Assembly (NCBI RefSeq): GCF_018278905.1
Contig: NZ_CP046600.1
Span: 4,836,001 to 4,900,000 of the forward strand
Length of the DNA stretch: 64,000 bases
Direction: 5' to 3'
Origin: Mycobacterium spongiae
GTDB lineage: Bacteria; Actinomycetota; Actinomycetes; Mycobacteriales; Mycobacteriaceae
Both the position numbers and the translations under genes were made by a program. The notes under the pieces were generated by a model. That model was not told the origin of the DNA and made no database searches. It saw only the letters and a program-made list of their open reading frames with translations. Each line of letters opens with the position of its first letter. Within the stretch, counting starts at the first letter, position 1. Below, one piece after another: positions 41,910-50,996 of the stretch.

Positions 41910-42286
41910 GAGCATTGCGCCTGCCGGCCGACCAGGTCAGCTTGGTCGTCGAGGTGTTCCGGATGCTGGCCGACGCCACCCGCGTCCAGGTGCTGTGGTC
42001 GCTGGCAAAACACGAGATGTCGGTCAACGACCTTGCCGAGCATGTGGGCAAGCCAGCTCCGTCGGTCTCCCAGCACCTTGCGAAGCTGCGCATGGCGCGG
42101 CTGGTGCGCACCCGCCGGGACGGCACCACGATCTTCTACAGCCTGGAGAACGAGCACGTTCGCCAGCTCGTCATCGATGCCGTCTGCAATGCCGAACACG
42201 CCGGCCCCGGGGTTCCCCCGCATCACCGCGCCGATGGCGGTCTGCAGGCAGTCGCCAAACCGCCGGCTACCGAAGACGCCGGCTAG
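41894..42286 (+). CDS. kmtR: KmtR-like ArsR/SmtB nickel/cobalt-sensing repressor
   Basis: 130 residues from the ATG at 41894. ArsR fold: VVEVFRMLADATRVQVLWSL, MSVNDLAEHVGKPAPSVSQH, LAKLRMARLVRTRRDGTTIF. His and Glu residues in ENEHVRQLV and NAEHAGPG...HHRAD match the regions that form the Ni/Co sites in KmtR. In M. tuberculosis KmtR (Rv0827c) represses itself and a cation-diffusion exporter, and metal relieves repression. Here a His-rich peptide gene follows 46 bases downstream, suggesting a metal-buffering partner. Confidence 0.9.
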   Translation: MNADSRALRLPADQVSLVVEVFRMLADATRVQVLWSLAKHEMSVNDLAEHVGKPAPSVSQHLAKLRMARLVRTRRDGTTIFYSLENEHVRQLVIDAVCNAEHAGPGVPPHHRADGGLQAVAKPPATEDAG

Positions 42287-42332
42287 ACCCTAGCCAGCAA
42301 ACAAAAATGTGTCCCACAAGGAGAGGAAACCC

Positions 42333-42533
42333 ATGACAACCGACCACACCCACGACGCGCCGCACGCCCACGAGCACAGCCACGGCGACGTCACCCACAC
42401 GCATGCACACACCGACCACGAGCACGCTCACGTTGAGCACGCGCACTCGCACACCCACGACGAAGGCACCGAGCACACCCACCAGCACGTGCATCAGTCC
42501 GGGCTCGAAGAGGTGCACGCCCACGCGCACTGA
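42333..42533 (+). CDS. Small histidine-rich metal-binding protein
   Basis: 66 residues, of which 23 are His, mostly as xHxH with Asp, Glu, Ala and Thr (HTHAHTDHEHAHVEHAH-type). The strong AAGGAGAGG ribosome-binding site at 42318-42326 fixes the ATG at 42333. No signal peptide, so cytosolic. Its position after kmtR suggests nickel/cobalt (or zinc) buffering under KmtR control. Similar His-rich tails occur in Ni chaperones, but this is a stand-alone peptide. Function inferred from composition and context only. Confidence 0.8.
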   Translation: MTTDHTHDAPHAHEHSHGDVTHTHAHTDHEHAHVEHAHSHTHDEGTEHTHQHVHQSGLEEVHAHAH

Positions 42534-42572
42534 GGATGCGCGCACGCTGCCCCAGGAGACGTGATCAGATGG

Positions 42573-43631
42573 TCACAGCCTGGGGCAGTAGTGCATCGGG
42601 TTGTCCCGCTCGTCCAGCGGCGGCAGATTGCGTGCGGGTGTGTGTACCAAGGGCGTATCCGCCGGGATCCGCCCACTGGCGCGGTCCAAGCCCGCCCGGG
42701 CACGCGGATGCTTGCGATATCGCGGGGGCACCACCGCAAAGACCAGGCGGACGATGTCGCCGAAGCGGCGATGCCACCATTCGTCGCGGCGCGACCACTG
42801 ATAGCCCATCAGCTCGCGCACTGACGGATCGTAGAGACCGACGGTCAGCCAGACGAAGAACGGGCCCAGTAGTTTGCGCTGCGCGGCCCACAGCCAATCC
42901 GGGACCCATTGGGCGAAAGGAGGTTTCGGCAGTTCGGTCAGATCGAGCACGGCGCGCGCCGCGAGGTTGTTCTCTAAAACGTTGCGGCACATGTGATCCC
43001 AGTAGTTTTGGAATTCCTCCCAGGAGCCTGGCACCGGCCGCATGCTCATCCCGTACATGCGGTACCACTCGATGTGTTCGTCGAATAGTGTTCGCTTCTG
43101 CGCTTCGGTCAGTCCACCGCAAAATCGTTCCGCCACATGCAGAGTCCCGACGAAGAAGGTGGCATGCGCCCAGTAGAAAACGTCCGGGTTCAGCGCGTGG
43201 TAGCGCCGACCCACAGAGTCGACGCCTTTGATCGTGACGTGGTAGTCGCGCACCTCGGCGCCGGTGATCGGGGCTCGATCGCCGTCGAAGACTACTCCGC
43301 CAATCGGATACAGCGACCGCAGCAGCCGCGGCCAGCGTTCCCGGAAGAACGTCGAGTGGTCCTCGACCGCGGCACCCAGCTGCGGATGCATGTTCTGCAT
43401 GGAGCCGGCCCAGGGTCCCTGCAGCATGCCGCGCCAGTCACCGAAGTACCGCCAGGTCAGCGAATCCGGGCCTAGCGGCGCGGGCGGCGCCTCGTAGCCC
43501 AACGGTGAGACTGGGCAGCCACCGGTCACCGCGCTGACGTCATCGGACCGTGCAGCCGGGCCTGGGGCTTCCGCGGACGCGTCGGCGACGGTGCTGGTCA
43601 GCGGACAGCTAGCAGACGTATGTTGGGTCAC
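42573..43631 (-). CDS. Oxygenase MpaB family protein (DUF2236; Rv0826-like)
   Basis: 352 residues from a GTG at 43631; another GTG at 43691 lacks a ribosome-binding site. Family features: WRYFGDWRGMLQGPWAGSMQ, the haem/substrate region around YHALNPDVFYWAHATFF, a conserved Trp/Tyr-rich EHIEWYRMYGMSMRPVP, and a late ARAVLDLTELPKPPF. Members related to latex-clearing protein and MpaB are b-type haem oxygenases; the mycobacterial substrate is unknown. Divergent from the TetR gene, which probably regulates it. Confidence 0.85.
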   Translation of the reverse strand: MTQHTSASCPLTSTVADASAEAPGPAARSDDVSAVTGGCPVSPLGYEAPPAPLGPDSLTWRYFGDWRGMLQGPWAGSMQNMHPQLGAAVEDHSTFFRERWPRLLRSLYPIGGVVFDGDRAPITGAEVRDYHVTIKGVDSVGRRYHALNPDVFYWAHATFFVGTLHVAERFCGGLTEAQKRTLFDEHIEWYRMYGMSMRPVPGSWEEFQNYWDHMCRNVLENNLAARAVLDLTELPKPPFAQWVPDWLWAAQRKLLGPFFVWLTVGLYDPSVRELMGYQWSRRDEWWHRRFGDIVRLVFAVVPPRYRKHPRARAGLDRASGRIPADTPLVHTPARNLPPLDERDNPMHYCPRL

Positions 43632-43710
43632 CGGTGGTCTTCCCTGCTGATCTTCCGTGGACGGCGGGCTCTTGACTACACGCGTTGTCACTATGAAGTT
43701 TAGGAGTCAT

Positions 43711-44361
43711 GTGCAGACCGGTCAAAAACGGGGCCGCTGGACCGGTGTCCCCCTCGAGAGTCGGTACGCCATGCGCCGAGAAGACCTCATCGCCGCGGGC
43801 GTCGCACTGCTCGGCGGCGAGAACGGACCCGCGCTCACCGTCCGGGCGGTGTGCCGCCAGGCCGGTCTGACCGAGCGCTATTTCTACGAAAGCTTCACCG
43901 ACCGTGAGCATTTCGTCTGCGCGGTGTACGACGACGTCTGCACCCGAGCGATGGCTACGCTGACCTCCGCGGAAACCCCCCAGGAGGCAGTCGAGCGATT
44001 CGTCGAGTTGATGGTCGATGATCCGGTGCGCGGGCGAGTGCTGCTGCTGGCACCGGCCGTCGAACCAGCGCTGGCTCGCTCGGGTGCGGAGTGGATGCCC
44101 AACTTCATCGAATTGGCCCAGCGCAGGTTGTCCACGATCGTTGATCCGGTGCTGCAGCAGCTGGTTGCCACCAGCATGATCGGCGCCCTGACGGGCTTGT
44201 TCACCGCCTATCTGGATAGGCGGCTCGAAGCTACCCGCGCGCAATTCATCGACTACTGCGTCGCCATGCTACTGAGCACGGCCACCAGCTACGCACCTCC
44301 ACACGGGGGCCGCGAGGACGGGGCAGGCGATCACGCGATCTCAGCCGGGCAACGGGACTAA
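43711..44361 (+). CDS. TetR-family regulator (Rv0825c-like)
   Basis: 216 residues from a GTG at 43711 with TAGGAG at 43701-43706. The N-terminal HTH reads RREDLIAAGVALLGG and LTVRAVCRQAGLTERYFYES; the C-terminal half is the usual helical ligand domain. An ATG at 43693 overlaps the better ribosome-binding site and is less likely. The divergent MpaB-type oxygenase gene starts 80 bases away, the classical arrangement of a TetR repressor and its target. The inducer is unknown. Confidence 0.85.
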   Translation: MQTGQKRGRWTGVPLESRYAMRREDLIAAGVALLGGENGPALTVRAVCRQAGLTERYFYESFTDREHFVCAVYDDVCTRAMATLTSAETPQEAVERFVELMVDDPVRGRVLLLAPAVEPALARSGAEWMPNFIELAQRRLSTIVDPVLQQLVATSMIGALTGLFTAYLDRRLEATRAQFIDYCVAMLLSTATSYAPPHGGREDGAGDHAISAGQRD

Positions 44362-44438
44362 GGCTGCGCACCTTACACCTACCGATTCACCGAGAAAGGC
44401 GGCCACGCGCCGACGCGCAAACTTGTTGCTACTCAGCG

Positions 44439-44475
44439 ACACAGATATATTGAGTGCAACCAATAGACACAGATA
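44439..44475. promoter_or_regulatory. Direct repeats ACACAGATA upstream of desA1
   Basis: ACACAGATA occurs at 44439-44447 and 44467-44475, spaced 28 bases start to start, just before the desA1 ribosome-binding site GGAGG (44479-44483). It is a possible binding site for a desaturase regulator (MadR is known to control desA1 in mycobacteria). I did not match the published operator. Confidence 0.4.
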
Positions 44476-44487
44476 ACTGGAGGACCC

Positions 44488-45504
44488 ATGTCGGCCGCGT
44501 TGACCGACCTAAATCTGTTACACGAACTTGAACCGGTCGTCGAGAAGTACCTGAACCGGCACCTGAGCATGGTCAAAGAGTGGAACCCGCACGACTACAT
44601 CCCGTGGTCGGACGGCAAGAACTACTACGCGCTGGGCGGCCAGGAGTGGCACCCCGAGCAGAGCCAGCTTTCCGACGTCGCCCAGGTGGCGATGGTGCAA
44701 AACCTGGTCACCGAGGACAACCTGCCCTCGTATCACCGTGAGATCGCCATGAACATGGGCCAGGACGGCGCCTGGGGCCAGTGGGTCAACCGCTGGACCG
44801 CCGAGGAGAACCGGCACGGCATCGCGCTGCGTGACTACCTGGTGGTGACCCGCTCGGTCGACCCGGTGGAGCTGGAGATGCTGCGTCTCGAGGTGGTCAA
44901 CCGCGGTTTCAGCCCGGGACAGAACCACCAGGGCAACTACTTTGCCGACAGCGTCACCGACTCCGTCATCTACGTCAGTTTCCAGGAGTTGGCCACCCGG
45001 GTCTCGCACCGGAACACCGGCAAGGCCTGCAATGACCCGGTGGCTGACCAGCTCATGAGCAAGATCTCGAACGACGAGAACCTGCACATGCTCTTCTACC
45101 GTGACGTGAGCGAAGCCGCGTTCGACCTGGTACCGAACCAGGCGATGAAGTCGTTGCACCTGATCCTGCACAACTTCAAGATGCCGGGCTTCCAGGTACC
45201 GGAGTTTCGACGCAAAGCGGTGATCATCGCCGTCGGGGGCGTCTACGACCCGCGCATCCACCTCGAAGAGGTCGTCATGCCGGTGCTGAAGAAATGGCGC
45301 ATCTTCGAGCGCGAGGACTTCACCGGCGAAGGAGCCAAGATGCGCGATGAAATTGCGCTGCTCATCAAAGAGCTTGAGCTGTCGTGCGACAAGTTCGAGG
45401 AGTCCAAGCAGCGCCAACTCGACCGGGAAGCCCGTACCGGCAAGAAGATCGCCGCCCACGAACTGCACAAGACCGCCGGCAAGCTGCCGATGAGCCGTCA
45501 CTAG
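44488..45504 (+). CDS. desA1: Acyl-ACP desaturase DesA1
   Basis: 338 residues, the full family length. Non-haem diiron desaturase: metal ligands in TAEENRHGIAL and NDENLHMLFYRD (E/D-E-x-x-H), with an earlier Glu in the first helices. DesA1 introduces a cis double bond in long acyl-ACP during mycolic acid synthesis and is essential in tubercle bacilli. The start is supported by GGAGG five bases upstream. A 58-bp tandem repeat follows directly after its stop. Confidence 0.95.
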   Translation: MSAALTDLNLLHELEPVVEKYLNRHLSMVKEWNPHDYIPWSDGKNYYALGGQEWHPEQSQLSDVAQVAMVQNLVTEDNLPSYHREIAMNMGQDGAWGQWVNRWTAEENRHGIALRDYLVVTRSVDPVELEMLRLEVVNRGFSPGQNHQGNYFADSVTDSVIYVSFQELATRVSHRNTGKACNDPVADQLMSKISNDENLHMLFYRDVSEAAFDLVPNQAMKSLHLILHNFKMPGFQVPEFRRKAVIIAVGGVYDPRIHLEEVVMPVLKKWRIFEREDFTGEGAKMRDEIALLIKELELSCDKFEESKQRQLDREARTGKKIAAHELHKTAGKLPMSRH

Positions 45505-45678
45505 CCCGGCGACGATGCAGAGCGCGCAGCGCGATGAGGAGGAGCCGGGCAATCCAGTTCCGCCCGGCGACGATGCAGAGCGCGCAGCGCGATGAGGAGG
45601 AGCCGGGCAATCCAGTTCCGCCCGGCGACGATGCAGAGCGCGCAGCGCGATGAGGAGAAGCTGGGCAATCCGGTCTAG
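45505..45678. repeat. 58-bp tandem repeat, three units (MIRU-like)
   Basis: Units 45505-45562, 45563-45620 and 45621-45678. The first two are identical; the third differs in a few bases. Each contains GATGCAGAGCGCGCAGCGCG and GATGAGGAG. It fills the whole desA1-dus gap, as MIRU elements do in operons, and the third unit supplies the dus ATG. Confidence 0.9.
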
Positions 45679-46816
45679 CTCATTGCGCATCGGCCCGATC
45701 GAGCTGGCCAGCCCGGTTGTCTTGGCACCGATGGCCGGGGTGACCAACGTCGCATTCCGCACCCTGTGTCGTGAGCTGGAGCAGTCGACGGTCGGCACCG
45801 TCAGCGGACTGTACGTCTGCGAAATGGTGACCGCACGGGCGCTCGTCGAGCGGCATCCCGTCACCATGCACATGACGACGTTCTCCGCGGACGAGTCGCC
45901 CCGCTCGCTGCAGCTCTACACCGTCGACCCCGCGACGACGTACGCGGCTGCCAGGATGATCGCCGACGAAGGCTTGGCCGATCACCTCGACATGAACTTC
46001 GGCTGCCCGGTGCCCAAGGTGACCAGGCGCGGCGGCGGGGCGGCGCTGCCGTTCAAGCGGCGACTCTTCGGTCAGATCGTGGCCGCGGCGGTGCGCGCCA
46101 CCGAAGACTGCGCCATACCGGTGACCGTCAAGTTCCGCATCGGCATCGACGATGACCACCACACGCATTTGGACGCCGGGCGGATCGCCGAAACCGAAGG
46201 CGCCGCCGCCGTGGCGTTGCACGCCCGGACCGCCGCGCAACGCTATTCCGGCAACGCCGATTGGAACCAGATCGCCGCACTCAAACAGCACGTGTCAACC
46301 ATTCCGGTGCTCGGCAACGGCGACATCTACGACGCGAGCGACGCGCTGGCCATGATGGCTGCCACCGGCTGCGACGGCGTTGTCATCGGCCGCGGATGCC
46401 TGGGCCGGCCGTGGCTATTCGCGGAGCTGTCCGCGGCGTTCACCGGTAGCCCGGCACCGACCCCACCCACACTGGGCGAGGTCGCCGACATCATCCGTCG
46501 GCACGGCCACCTGCTGGCCGAACACTTCGGCGAAGACAAAGGCATGCGGGATATCCGCAAGCACATCGGCTGGTACCTGCATGGCTTTCCGGCGGGATCC
46601 GAGTTACGGCGGGCGTTGGCCCTGGTCAAGAACTTCGACGAGCTCGACAGCCTCCTGACCCGATTGGACGGCGGTGCGCCGTTCCCCACCGCCGGGTATG
46701 GCCCGCGAGGGCGCCAGGGCTCCCCCGCTCGGGTGGCCCTCCCCGAAGGTTGGCTCAACGATCCCGACGAGTGCGCAGTGCCCGACGGCGCCGAGGTCAT
46801 GCACTCGGGTGGCTGA
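45650..46816 (+). CDS. dus: tRNA-dihydrouridine synthase (DusB/NifR3 family; Rv0823c-like)
   Basis: 388 residues. FMN-dependent TIM barrel: LASPVVLAPMAGVTNVAFR at the N-terminus, MNFGCPVPKVTRRGGG with the catalytic Cys, VTVKFRIGIDD, LHARTAAQRYSG, and GCDGVVIGRGCLGRPW in the phosphate-binding end. It reduces uridines in tRNA to dihydrouridine. The ATG at 45650 lies inside the third repeat unit with GCGATGAGG context; a TTG at 45683 would remove 11 residues and is possible. Probably co-transcribed with desA1 through the repeat. Confidence 0.93.
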   Translation: MRRSWAIRSSSLRIGPIELASPVVLAPMAGVTNVAFRTLCRELEQSTVGTVSGLYVCEMVTARALVERHPVTMHMTTFSADESPRSLQLYTVDPATTYAAARMIADEGLADHLDMNFGCPVPKVTRRGGGAALPFKRRLFGQIVAAAVRATEDCAIPVTVKFRIGIDDDHHTHLDAGRIAETEGAAAVALHARTAAQRYSGNADWNQIAALKQHVSTIPVLGNGDIYDASDALAMMAATGCDGVVIGRGCLGRPWLFAELSAAFTGSPAPTPPTLGEVADIIRRHGHLLAEHFGEDKGMRDIRKHIGWYLHGFPAGSELRRALALVKNFDELDSLLTRLDGGAPFPTAGYGPRGRQGSPARVALPEGWLNDPDECAVPDGAEVMHSGG

Positions 46817-46997
46817 ATCGGAGCGCCGGCAAGCGACGGTAAGGGAACCGAGACGCACCTGAAATCGCGTCTCAGCCGATAAGTCAGTACCATGTGATCC
46901 CTGCGGCATCATGCGACGCCGACTTCGGCGGCGCCGCGTTGACGTGCGCACACGAACACCGTTGACGTCGGCAACAGACTTTCGGAGGCCGTAGGAC

Positions 46998-49229
46998 ATG
47001 AGTGACGGCGAGGAAGACGCCACTCTTGACCGTCGGCGCGCGTCCGCTGACGACGCCGATCACCAACGAATTACCCCAGATTCGCACGGAACTCCAGGCG
47101 CCATGCCGTGGGAACGGTTTGTTGGACCAACATTCGACCCGACGCCCCGACGATCCACACCTGAGCCTGTCGTGGCCCCCGAATCCACCACCGATGAGAC
47201 CGACGACACGTCGACAGGCGGGGCGCATATCGGCGGCGGCGTCAGCGTCGCCGACCTGATCGCCAAGATCGGCGCCCCCAGTCCGAACCATCCCATTCAC
47301 CGCCACGTCGCCCCGGATCCCGAACCAATCTCCGATTCGGTCCCGGATGTCCCCGACGGACACGAGCGGCACAACGGGCACGTCGAACACGACGAACCAG
47401 ACACTCAGGACACCCAAGACACGGAAGCCATCGCCATCCCCACCCACGCGTTGGCGTTCCTTTCCGAAGTACCCGACCTCGGCGCAATCCATCACCCGAG
47501 CAGCGCACCGCAGGCACACTCGGACCACGATGCGGCCCCGGAGGAGCCCACCACGCGGCTCCCCGCACCGGAACGGGGTCGCCCGATTCGGGTGCGCACC
47601 GCCGCTCCGCCGCGGGCCACCGGGTCGCCCAAGACCCGCAAAAAGGACAAGCCGCCGCGGAAGTCCCGCCGCCGTCCGATACTGCTGATCGGACGCTCAT
47701 TGACGGCGTTGATCGCCATCATGGCGCTGGCTCTCACGGGCGGGGCGTGGCAGTGGAGCACGTCGAAGAACAACCGGCTCAACAAGGTGAGCGCGCTTGA
47801 CCCGGATTCGCGCGACATCGTCGATCCCAATGCCCAGTACGGTGACGAGAACTTCTTGATCGTCGGTGTCGATTCGCGCGCCGGAGCAAACGCGAACGTG
47901 GGCGCCGGCGATACCGAGGACGCCGGGGGAGCACGGTCGGACACCGTGATGCTGGTCAACATTCCGGCGAACCGTAAACGCGTCGTCGCCGTGTCGTTCC
48001 CCCGCGACCTGGCGATTACCCCGCTCAAGTGCGAAGCCTGGAACCCCGACACCGGCGAATACGGTCCGCTCTACGACGAGGACACCGGAACATATGGACC
48101 CCGGATCGTCTACACGGAAACCAAGCTCAACTCGGCATTCTCCTTCGGCGGTCCGAAATGCCTGGTCAAAGTCATCCAGAAACTCTCCGGTCTGAGCATC
48201 AACCGGTTCATCGCCATCGACTTCGTCGGATTCGGGAAAATGGTGGAGGCCCTCGGCGGCGTCGAAGTGTGCACCACCGCCCCGCTGAAGGACTACGAAC
48301 TGGGCACGGTTCTCGCGCACGCGGGACGGCAGGTCATCAACGGCCCCACGGCATTGAACTACGTGCGCGCCCGCCAGATCACCACCGAGCTCAACGGTGA
48401 CTACGGCCGCATCAAACGCCAACAACTGTTCTTATCGTCGCTGCTGCGTTCGCTGATCTCCGAGGACACGCTGTTCAACCTCAACAAGCTGAACAACGTC
48501 GTCAACATGTTCATCGGCGACAGCTACGTCGACAATGTCAAGACCAGGGATCTCGTCGAGCTGGGTCAATCACTGCAGGGCATGGCGGCCGGGCACATCA
48601 CGTTCGTCACCGTGCCCACCGGCATCACCGACGAGAACGGCGACGAGCCCCCGCGCAAAGCCGATATGAAGGCGCTGTTCACCGCCATCATCGACGACGA
48701 CCCGCTCCCCCTGGAAAACGATCACAACGCCCAACGCCTCGGGATGACGCCGACCACCGCGCCCACCACTCCTCGCAAGGCACCGCCGAACGACGCAACC
48801 ACCAGGATTCAGCACGAGCAGGTGACGACCACCTCCCCGCGGGAGGTCACGGTGCAGGTCTCCAACTCGACCAGCCAAGCCGGCCTGGCGGCCGCGGCCA
48901 CCAAACAGCTCAAACGGGACGGCTTCAAGGTGATGGAGCCCGATGACTATCCGAGTTCGCTGACGGCCACGACAGTGTTCTTTTCGCCCGGCAACGAGCA
49001 GGCCGCCGCCACGGTGGCGACAGCGTTCGCCAATTCCAAGGTCGAGCGGGTGACCGGGATCGGCCAGGTGGTTCAGGTGGTGTTGGGCCCGGACTTTCGT
49101 TCGGTGACCACTCCAGCGCCCAGCGGCTCCTCGGTCAGCGTGCAGATCAACCGCAATTCCAGCAGTACGCCGACGAGGCTGCCGGAAGACCTGACCGTCA
49201 CCAACGCGGCCGACACCACGTGCGAGTGA
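46998..49229 (+). CDS. LytR-CpsA-Psr family protein with LytR_C domain (Rv0822c-like)
   Basis: 743 residues. A long acidic, Pro-rich cytoplasmic region (1-225) leads to one membrane helix (LIGRSLTALIAIMALALTGG, about 232-252), then an extracytoplasmic LCP domain with DENFLIVGVDSRAG, SDTVMLVNIPANRKR, VSFPRDLAI, IDFVGFGKMVEALGGV and LNYVRARQ, including the conserved Arg/Asp residues that bind the polyprenyl pyrophosphate. A Pro/Thr linker leads to a LytR_C domain (VTVQVSNSTSQAGLAAAATK). Paralogues such as Lcp1 attach arabinogalactan to peptidoglycan. The role of this paralogue is less certain. Confidence 0.92.
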   Translation: MSDGEEDATLDRRRASADDADHQRITPDSHGTPGAMPWERFVGPTFDPTPRRSTPEPVVAPESTTDETDDTSTGGAHIGGGVSVADLIAKIGAPSPNHPIHRHVAPDPEPISDSVPDVPDGHERHNGHVEHDEPDTQDTQDTEAIAIPTHALAFLSEVPDLGAIHHPSSAPQAHSDHDAAPEEPTTRLPAPERGRPIRVRTAAPPRATGSPKTRKKDKPPRKSRRRPILLIGRSLTALIAIMALALTGGAWQWSTSKNNRLNKVSALDPDSRDIVDPNAQYGDENFLIVGVDSRAGANANVGAGDTEDAGGARSDTVMLVNIPANRKRVVAVSFPRDLAITPLKCEAWNPDTGEYGPLYDEDTGTYGPRIVYTETKLNSAFSFGGPKCLVKVIQKLSGLSINRFIAIDFVGFGKMVEALGGVEVCTTAPLKDYELGTVLAHAGRQVINGPTALNYVRARQITTELNGDYGRIKRQQLFLSSLLRSLISEDTLFNLNKLNNVVNMFIGDSYVDNVKTRDLVELGQSLQGMAAGHITFVTVPTGITDENGDEPPRKADMKALFTAIIDDDPLPLENDHNAQRLGMTPTTAPTTPRKAPPNDATTRIQHEQVTTTSPREVTVQVSNSTSQAGLAAAATKQLKRDGFKVMEPDDYPSSLTATTVFFSPGNEQAAATVATAFANSKVERVTGIGQVVQVVLGPDFRSVTTPAPSGSSVSVQINRNSSSTPTRLPEDLTVTNAADTTCE

Positions 49230-49305
49230 GAGTGACACGCGGCGCGCACACGTTCTTCGAAGTCTAGGAACGCTTTTCTGGGTTCAAGAACGTAGGCTTT
49301 AACAC

Positions 49306-49974
49306 ATGCGGACCGCCTACCAGGAGCAACTCTCGGAGTTGTCCGAGCAGCTGGGTGAGATGTGCGGACTCGCCGGAATCGCGATGGAACGGGCCACCCA
49401 AGCGTTGCTCCAAGCGGATCTCGCGCTGGCCGAACAGGTTATCTCCGACCACGAAGAAATCGCCGCCATGAGCACCCGCGCCGAGGAGAGCGCTTTCGTC
49501 CTGCTGGCCCTGCAGGCGCCAGTTGCCGGGGACCTGAGAGCCATCGTGAGCGCCATCCAGATGGTCGCCGACATTGACCGGATGGGGGCGCTGGCCCTAC
49601 ACGTCGCCAAGATCGCCCGCCGGCGGCATCCGCAGCACGCGCTGCCCGAAGAGGTCAATGGGTATTTTTCCGAAATGGGCAGGGTCGCAGTCGAGTTGGG
49701 CAGCAGCGCCCAAGAGGTGGTGCTGTCCCGCGATCCGGAGAAAGCCGCCCGGATCCGCGAAGAAGACGACGCCATGGACGACCTGCACCGCCACCTGTTC
49801 ACCGTGTTGATGGACCGCGAATGGAAGCACGGTGTAGCGGCCGCCGTCGACGTGACCTTGCTGGGCCGCTTCTACGAACGCTTCGCCGACCATGCGGTCG
49901 AAGTCGCCCGACGGGTCATCTTCCAGGCGACCGGCCAATTTCCCGACGAAGAGACCGCACCCACGGCCGGTTAG
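49306..49974 (+). CDS. phoY2: PhoU-family phosphate regulator PhoY2
   Basis: 222 residues with two PhoU repeats of three helices, each with the metal-binding E/D-x-x-x-D pattern ([18 protein letters not shown] and [16 protein letters not shown]). PhoY proteins link the Pst transporter to the SenX3-RegX3 two-component system and keep it off when phosphate is ample. PhoT and PstS genes lie directly beyond on the opposite strand, giving a phosphate cluster. The leader contains several GTTC/GAAC words (49248-49297). Confidence 0.93.
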   Translation: MRTAYQEQLSELSEQLGEMCGLAGIAMERATQALLQADLALAEQVISDHEEIAAMSTRAEESAFVLLALQAPVAGDLRAIVSAIQMVADIDRMGALALHVAKIARRRHPQHALPEEVNGYFSEMGRVAVELGSSAQEVVLSRDPEKAARIREEDDAMDDLHRHLFTVLMDREWKHGVAAAVDVTLLGRFYERFADHAVEVARRVIFQATGQFPDEETAPTAG

Positions 49975-49987
49975 CCGAGCGCGCGCA

Positions 49988-50764
49988 CTAGCCGAAGCGC
50001 CCGGAAATGTAGTCCTCGGTGGCCTTGTCCGTCGGATTGGAAAAGACCTTCTCGGTGTCATCGATCTCCACCAGCCGGCCGGGCTTGCCAATCGATTCCA
50101 GGTTGAAAAACGCCGTCTGATCGCTGACCCGCGCAGCCTGCTGCATGTTGTGCGTCACGATGACGATGGTGTAGTCCTGCTTGAGCTCACTGATCAGATC
50201 TTCGATGGCCATGGTCGAGATGGGATCCAGCGCCGAGCACGGCTCGTCCATCAGCAGAACGTCGGGTTGTACCGCGATGGCCCGTGCGATGCACAACCGC
50301 TGCTGCTGCCCGCCGGACAACCCGCCGCCGGCCCTGTCCAGCCGATCCTTGACCTCATCCCAGAGGTTCGCCCTCCGCAGTGATTGCTCGACGGTCTCGT
50401 CGAGTACCTTGCGGTTGCGCACTCCCTGAAGCCTCAGGCCGGCTACCACGTTGTTGCGAATCGACATGGCGGGAAAGGGATTCGGCCGCTGGAACACCAT
50501 CCCGATTGCCCGACGGACACCGACCGGGTCGATACCGGACGCATAGATGTTTTGATCGTCCAGCAACACCGCACCGTCGACCCGGGCGCCGGGGATCACC
50601 TCATGCATCCGGTTCAGGGTGCGCAGCACTGTCGTCTTACCACAGCCAGACGGACCAATGAACGACGTCACACTGCGCGGCAGGATCGACAGCGAAACAT
50701 CGCAGACAGCGTGGAACGCCCCGTAGTAGATGTTGACGTCCTTGAGGTCCAACCTCTTGGCCAC
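49988..50764 (-). CDS. phoT: Phosphate ABC transporter ATP-binding protein PhoT/PstB
   Basis: 258 residues from a GTG at 50764 with AGGAG upstream, the length I recall for M. tuberculosis PhoT. ABC ATPase motifs: Walker [10 protein letters not shown], the PstB-specific [18 protein letters not shown], signature LSGGQQQR, Walker [14 protein letters not shown] and H-loop VTHNMQQAA. It energises phosphate import through PstC/PstA, whose genes are not in this window. Upstream (toward 50996) is a GTTCATGAAC palindrome at 50912-50921. Confidence 0.94.
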   Translation of the reverse strand: MAKRLDLKDVNIYYGAFHAVCDVSLSILPRSVTSFIGPSGCGKTTVLRTLNRMHEVIPGARVDGAVLLDDQNIYASGIDPVGVRRAIGMVFQRPNPFPAMSIRNNVVAGLRLQGVRNRKVLDETVEQSLRRANLWDEVKDRLDRAGGGLSGGQQQRLCIARAIAVQPDVLLMDEPCSALDPISTMAIEDLISELKQDYTIVIVTHNMQQAARVSDQTAFFNLESIGKPGRLVEIDDTEKVFSNPTDKATEDYISGRFG

Positions 50765-50996
50765 CTCGAGCTCCTGCCTACGACCCAATCCTTGTCAGCG
50801 CGGCGGCCCCACGACACGACCCGGGGGGACCAGGTTGGTACCGGCGCCGGCCCATGTCCGGTCATACATCATGCCGTGGGACGAACCTGTCAACTCGCTG
50901 AATATATCGAAGTTCATGAACTGTCAATCAGCCAGCAGCCCAGCGTCCGGACCCTACCCTGGCCGCGGCTACCGGCAGTAAGGCCTCTCGGGTCGG

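Noticed and set aside
44518..45873. 451-residue minus-strand frame over desA1 and dus
   Set aside because: Antisense shadow of a high-GC gene; residues are VDR/LQ-rich with no known fold, and desA1 is unmistakable on the other strand.
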